A DNA stretch of 64,000 nt, taken from NCBI GenBank assembly GCA_011009095.1, contig VTPC01005432.1, positions 1-64,000 on the forward strand. Reading direction: 5' to 3'. The DNA comes from Ignelater luminosus (Eukaryota; Arthropoda; Insecta; Coleoptera; Elateridae). The translations under genes were made by a program, and so were the position numbers. The notes below the pieces were generated by a model. That model saw nothing but the letters and a program-made list of their open reading frames with translations, searched no databases and was not told the origin of the DNA. Below, in pieces: positions 59,271-64,000 of the stretch. Positions within the stretch are counted from its first letter, which is position 1; every line of letters begins with the position of its first letter.

Positions 59271-59838
59271 ACAGGGTGTTTGTAAATTGCGTGGAACAAA
59301 TATAAGGACGTTATTCTACGACTAAAAATTAGAAGAAAACTTGAAGTTTTGCTAAAAAAGGCAACTTTTCTAATAGTTTCGCAACAGTTTGCGCTGCAGT
59401 AACGAAATTTGCTAAGTGTGCACCACTTATCAAAACTTTTACCTGCACTTAATTTGTAGAAAATGATTTTGCTCCAAGGATGAATTTGGAGGTAAGGGAC
59501 CGCTTTACTCTACACAATTCCTTTGTCCTCAGAAGCGTCTGAAATCTAAGGGAGTCATTACATAGCCTGTTTCATTTGAAGAAATTCTAGCCAACTTGTT
59601 TTCGTAAAGATGCGAATTTTGTTCAAATACATTTCTGTAGAAAATATGGGGAGCGGCCTTTACCCGCCAAAAACCCTTATTGAGCAAAAACAAATAAGTT
59701 TAGAATATCGCCTTTTTTAACAAACCTTTAAGGCGGCATAGCTCGGTAAAGGAGGGTTTTTGACAGACATCTTAGTAAGGTTTTTTTTTTATTTTTTGCT
59801 GTATAATAAACGCTCTATGCAATGTAAAAACACCCTGT
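59271..59838. mobile_element. Copy 2 of the ACAGGGTGTTT repeat, both ends present
   Basis: The left end is acagggtgtttgtaaattgc. The reverse complement of the right end is acagggtgtttttacattgc, giving an inverted repeat of about 20 bp around 568 bp. The first 350 bp match 4676-5030. No ORF spans it, so it is a MITE-like, non-autonomous unit. A target duplication is uncertain: TATT occurs on both sides but is offset by one base on the right. Confidence 0.65.
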
Positions 59839-60144
59839 CTATTGAACATCATTCTATTTTTCAGTTGTCTTGCTTTCTCAGGAAACAAATATACATGCAA
59901 TGTCATTTTCGACCTGTCCAATCTTTACATTCTATAGCAATGTTTCTCAAACTGTGTTTCCCGAAACACTAGTAGTTCACTAAGATAGAGTAGAGGTGAT
60001 ATTCTTTGTGGTAAGAATCGGTAGGAGTTGAAGACATTGTAGATGTGGAACTTGGGTTTAGGCTGGTCAGGTCTTACCTTTGAAATGCTCAAGCCTATAT
60101 TGCTTTGGTCGAACTTTTCAAGATCATCATTAAACCTATGTTTA
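59839..60144. other. No recognised feature
   Basis: Short spacer between the MITE-like repeat and the tandem-repeat block. It begins to share the GT-rich flavour of the repeat near 60050. Confidence 0.3.
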
Positions 60145-60610
60145 ACATTTCCTGTCAGTAGAGATGTTTGAATAGGTCGAACGTTAGAACCGATTGAAAT
60201 TTTGATTTAGTCGGAACTTGGAAACTAGTTATATCGCTTCGTTCGAGCTTCTCAAGGCAGTTATAGCTTCCGGACCGACTGGAGTTTTTGGACCAGTTGG
60301 TGTTTTTGGGACCGTCTAGTTTTTTAGGCCTATATTGAGCATTTGAGTCGGTATAGATATTTGGATACGTCTAATGTTTTTTTAGTTGGGACTTGAAGTC
60401 TAGTTATATATCGCTTTACTTGAGCTTTTTCAGACAGTCTTGACTTTGGAAACAGTTGGTGCTTTTGGGTCGGTCGGATTTTCTAAGCCTACATCGGTCA
60501 TTCTACGTCAGTAGGCATGTTTGGGTAAGTAGTAAGTTTTGGATTCATTGTATATTTTGGTTCATTTGGGATTTTAATATCGGTTAGGGTTTTGGGTAGG
60601 ATCGAGTCTT
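60145..60610. repeat. Degenerate tandem repeat, units of about 160-190 bp
   Basis: A unit beginning gtcagtagagatgtttg... recurs at about 60155, 60347 and 60507. Shared internal blocks are cttgaa..ctagttatat, gagctt.tca.gcagt and gtttttgggtcggt. Inside it, an 18-bp GT-rich subunit, ggaccagttggtgttttt, is repeated three times in tandem at 60272-60326. The hierarchy resembles old satellite DNA. The edges are diffuse. Confidence 0.55.
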
Positions 60611-62750
60611 TTGACTACAATGAATTATTGAATTAGCCGTCCTTTTCTAACACATTAGGGCTTTTCACCTCGACGGTCTTTCTTGTTAAGAGTAACCTTC
60701 TCTATTAGCTTTTAATATTAAACAAAAAGCAATACTTAGGTTTGTTTTTGATCCCAACAACTTTGAAATATTAACACGTAGAAAGTTGCCGTTGAATAAA
60801 TAATGAAAATTGTTAATAATGGATTTACACGAAACTGATTTTACAATTAATTCTTGAACCTTTTGAACTTATATAGAGCTTCTTGTGATGGACTTGCCGA
60901 ACTTATCGAGCTTTGATTAATCTTTTAGACCTTATCTTCTGAGTCTTGAACAAATTACTTTTTTTCGTACAGCCAGGGTTTTTATTAATTAACGGTTACT
61001 TTGTGTGTAGAGCTTATTCATTTTGTGGTTGATTTTAATAACTAGATCATTAACATATGAAAAATCTGGGAAAAGAATTCCGTTAGTAACGACCTGCATA
61101 AGACTGATTTTTAAGTTTTTCTTTATTTAAATTTTTAGGTCAGTCTGATCTTTTGAACCTTTGAGCTGATCAGACTCCTCGGATTCTACCAAACTAGTAC
61201 CAGAATTTTTGTACCTACCCCGCATATTATAAATTTGGCCGGACCGGATTGGACCCATCATCATCCATATCAGCTTGTGCAGAATCATAACACACGAAAC
61301 GTTGGAAGAAATAGTGCTGCATTTGAGTTTTTTTTTTTTATCTTTGTAGAATAAACTTCGCTTTACTACTAATCTTTTTTTTCTTTTTATTGCAAACTTT
61401 CATTATAAATATTAGAAATATTGCCAGCGAATTCTTGAAATTGAAAATTGGAATCTGTAAATGTTACTGAAGAATAAAGAAATTTGCTTGAGTCTTGCAA
61501 CTTCGGTTATAAATTATGTATTTCGTTCACGTAACACTCCAAATATTTTCTAGGTTATATTCGATTTTAGATGAACATTTTTATCCAGAAGTGCGTAAAT
61601 CTTTCACGCAACCACCGAACCGTAAGCTTAAGTTTTCTTTTGTTAGATCCCAGATGAGTTTTGCTCACAAGGTTCAGAAGTTATGTGCCAAAAATTACGT
61701 TTCATAATAACAGTCGGAACTGACTAGTTAGTTTTTTTCAATAATAATAATATCTTCAATTAGCAACGCTATATTAACAAAAAGGCTTCGTTTAACAAAA
61801 ACGATTTTATATATTTTTACAATTAATTATTATTATTATTATTACCGAATAGAATTATGTCGTCCTTATTAAAGTAATTTAAATTTGCTTTGTAAGATTC
61901 TTTACAAGAATAAAACAGAAGTTGTAAATTACTTAATCCTTCAGTTAGCCAATATCCTTGTTTATTCTCCCTGTTTTAATCCTTTTACTGCAATTGTATT
62001 ATTAAATCTGAGATACTTTGATTCAATGCTTTTATACTGAAACTCGAAGGAATTTATATTAAATGGAACGTAACTGCTACTTTAATGGAAATAGCAAGAG
62101 AATTTAAAGTTTTACCTTTCAACTGAGAGACTTTTATTTCCATTGGTGAACATTTTCTTTTTAACATGGCAGTTACATTTATATTACATGTAACCTTTAA
62201 TTCTGGGAAGCTAAAGAGAATTTAAAACAATGTAATTTTAAACATCACTCTTTAATTATCTTTATAGGCAAATCTACAAATTTACAATTTTATTTTGTAA
62301 AATTTTAACTTTTAATTTTATAAAATTCCTGCAGTATCGTTGGAGCTTTCCGAAACATTCTTTTTAGATATTATAAAATAGTTTTCCAAGATTCCATGCA
62401 GTTAGCCGGTAAAGAAATTTTATAAAACTTAAAAGTGTAACTTTTGAATTGTTGTTTGAAAATACAACCGCTTCTGTATAAAATATTAGCTGCATTTATA
62501 CTCTACTGAAACTTATTAAAGCGGCCTTTCATAGAAAAATGTAACTGAAATGACATGTAAATAAAGCTTTTAAACTACAGTTTACTTTTACTTCTGAAAC
62601 AGAATCTTAAAATAGCCGTGATCATCTGTGAGATTTTTTAAAGGTACTTCGTTCTCTTCAAATCGTTCTTTTTGAGTGTACGTTGCAATAAAATATAAAT
62701 TAAATTTTAGCACTTTCGTTAATATTAAAACGTTTCTCTTTATGTTACAG
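60611..62750. other. No recognised gene
   Basis: AT-rich DNA with an (ATT)n run at about 61827-61843 and faint GT-rich echoes of the preceding repeat up to 61250. No coding motif or element end was recognised. Confidence 0.35.
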
Positions 62751-62820
62751 GTCAGTATGAACGCATCTCTTATGATTCAAACGAATAACCCAGCGATGAA
62801 AACAAAGTGGTATAAGTGCG
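62751..62820 (+). CDS. Candidate 70-bp internal exon
   Basis: A strong pyrimidine-rich acceptor (cgtttctctttatgttacag, ending at 62750) and a donor GCG|GTACGT at 62820/62821 bracket 70 nt. Only one frame is open: VSMNASLMIQTNNPAMKTKW, then YKC and one extra base, so it would enter in phase 0 and leave in phase 1. The other two frames contain stops. The peptide holds an N-x-S glycosylation-type site and a cysteine, as in an extracellular domain, but I cannot name the gene. Because the segment is short, an open frame alone is weak evidence. The splice context carries the call. Confidence 0.35.
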
Positions 62821-64000
62821 GTACGTATACATATTGGATTTGGACTTTTATTTCTATGCCATACCAATGCGGTGGCTGAATTTTAAAGTTTTATTCATAC
62901 GTTCACTGCCTGTCACTGTGCGAATATAAAATGGAATGAAAATTAACACAGAAGTACTAAAATAAACCTTTGTTTTAACCACAGTTCGTATTAATATTAA
63001 TTTTAACCAGAATCGCTTGGGGACAATAAATGCGATTTAACCAAATAAATTCTAATGAAAAGTCAGTTGTAAACACTGGCCAGCCGAAAGTTTTAGAACG
63101 TATAATTTTAATTGAATTTTATAGGTATCATTGCTTGTTTTTAGAGATACTTTGTTAATGTTTAAATTATACAGATTTTATGAAGGTACAAATTTCGAGC
63201 TTTTTTTATTACATGCTTTTGGAAAATTTGTCGTATAACACATGTTTAGAATCTTTACCAACTTGTACAATTATCTAACATTCTTTTGTTTTGTCTTCTT
63301 TACTTAGATGTCATTGTTTATTCTTGTAATGCATAAGAAAACGTTTTTTAATCTTTATTTCGCTTATCACATTCATGAAAAATATGCCTGCAAAAAATAA
63401 TGTGACAACCTTTGGTAAAAGGTCAAAGTTGGGTGAAAACGAACGTTGAGGCAACATAAACTTTGTTTAACTACCTTCAGACTTTGAAGTATGAACACAT
63501 GATTGCTCCTATTATTATGAACTATAGTTATAGTATTATAGTAGTAAGTTTGGTATTGCATTTAATATTAAAATAGTTGTCGTGGTCTGGTCTTAACATG
63601 ATTACAATAAACAATACGGTCAACTCATAATGTCGCACAACGATTTAATTTTGGAGTTTACAGTTTAATTTAATGTTAAGTTCAAAGGATACAGGATGGT
63701 TTAAATTTAAATCGGGAAACTTCGCCAACGGATACAATTCGAAATAATAGAAGTTTCTTATATTGAACATATGCAAAAAGTATGTTGTTAGCAAGGTATA
63801 GGATATTAAACCATTTAACTCTTCAAAGATGTCAAAAATGTGTTCAACTCAATGGGAATACATTTTGAGCATTTTGTATAGTTAAAATATTGTTACTTAG
63901 ATATTGTTTACTTTAATTTTAGACTTTCTACTGCGGGAAATGTAGTGTTTGTGAAAATACGTGATGTACAACGTAACGTTATTTTTTCACGTTTTAGAGA
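62821..64000. other. No recognised feature
   Basis: AT-rich DNA to the window end. If the preceding exon is real this would be intron. No further exon was found before the edge. Confidence 0.35.

Noticed and set aside
1..64000. Searched by eye for tRNA, rRNA and CRISPR arrays and for bacterial-type operons
   Set aside because: None found. Splice-like signals and transposon content are eukaryotic.

Overview
This window looks like AT-rich, gene-poor nuclear DNA from an arthropod, most probably an insect. The evidence is three separate mariner elements, eukaryotic splice signals and a heat-shock type promoter. There is no operon structure, and I recognised no rRNA, tRNA or CRISPR. I could not name any complete host gene. 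Nearly all recognisable coding sequence comes from transposable elements at different stages of decay.

Layout, left to right. 1-285: edge of a retrotransposon gag-like ORF (minus). 1499-2791: a complete mariner with TA duplications and an uninterrupted DD34D transposase (minus). 3170-3600: a GC-richer block, then a candidate recursive splice site (plus). 4676-5226: a repeat copy. 5231-5384: short repeats leading into a decayed zinc-binding, DDE integrase of the KRBA2/SCAND3 kind (plus, to 7151). 7276-8723: a hAT-like transposase remnant (minus) with a heat-shock-like promoter upstream. 9155-10610: a small inverted-repeat element split by a second, broken mariner. 16364-19716: two inverted copies of a repeat flanking a LINE reverse transcriptase remnant and a Mutator-like element with a perfect 9-bp target duplication. 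24590-25040: a Tigger/pogo remnant. 29209-29378: a long hairpin. 31395-31866: a hAT-like end, a dispersed repeat and a GACA microsatellite. 36152-37411: a third mariner, riddled with stops. 45237-46382: another copy of the dispersed repeat and a Tc1-type MITE. 48609-48681: a cluster of Runx-like motifs. 54261-54739: a degraded zinc-finger-like coding stretch. 59271-59838: a second copy of the 4.7-kb repeat. 60145-60610: a degenerate tandem repeat. 62751-62820: a candidate 70-bp exon (plus).

One reading ties much of this together. The recursive-splice candidate and the best exon candidate are both on the plus strand, while seven of eight coding transposon remnants are on the minus strand. That is what a long intron of a plus-strand host gene, tolerant mainly of antisense insertions, would look like. 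This is an inference. RNA-seq or synteny would decide it.
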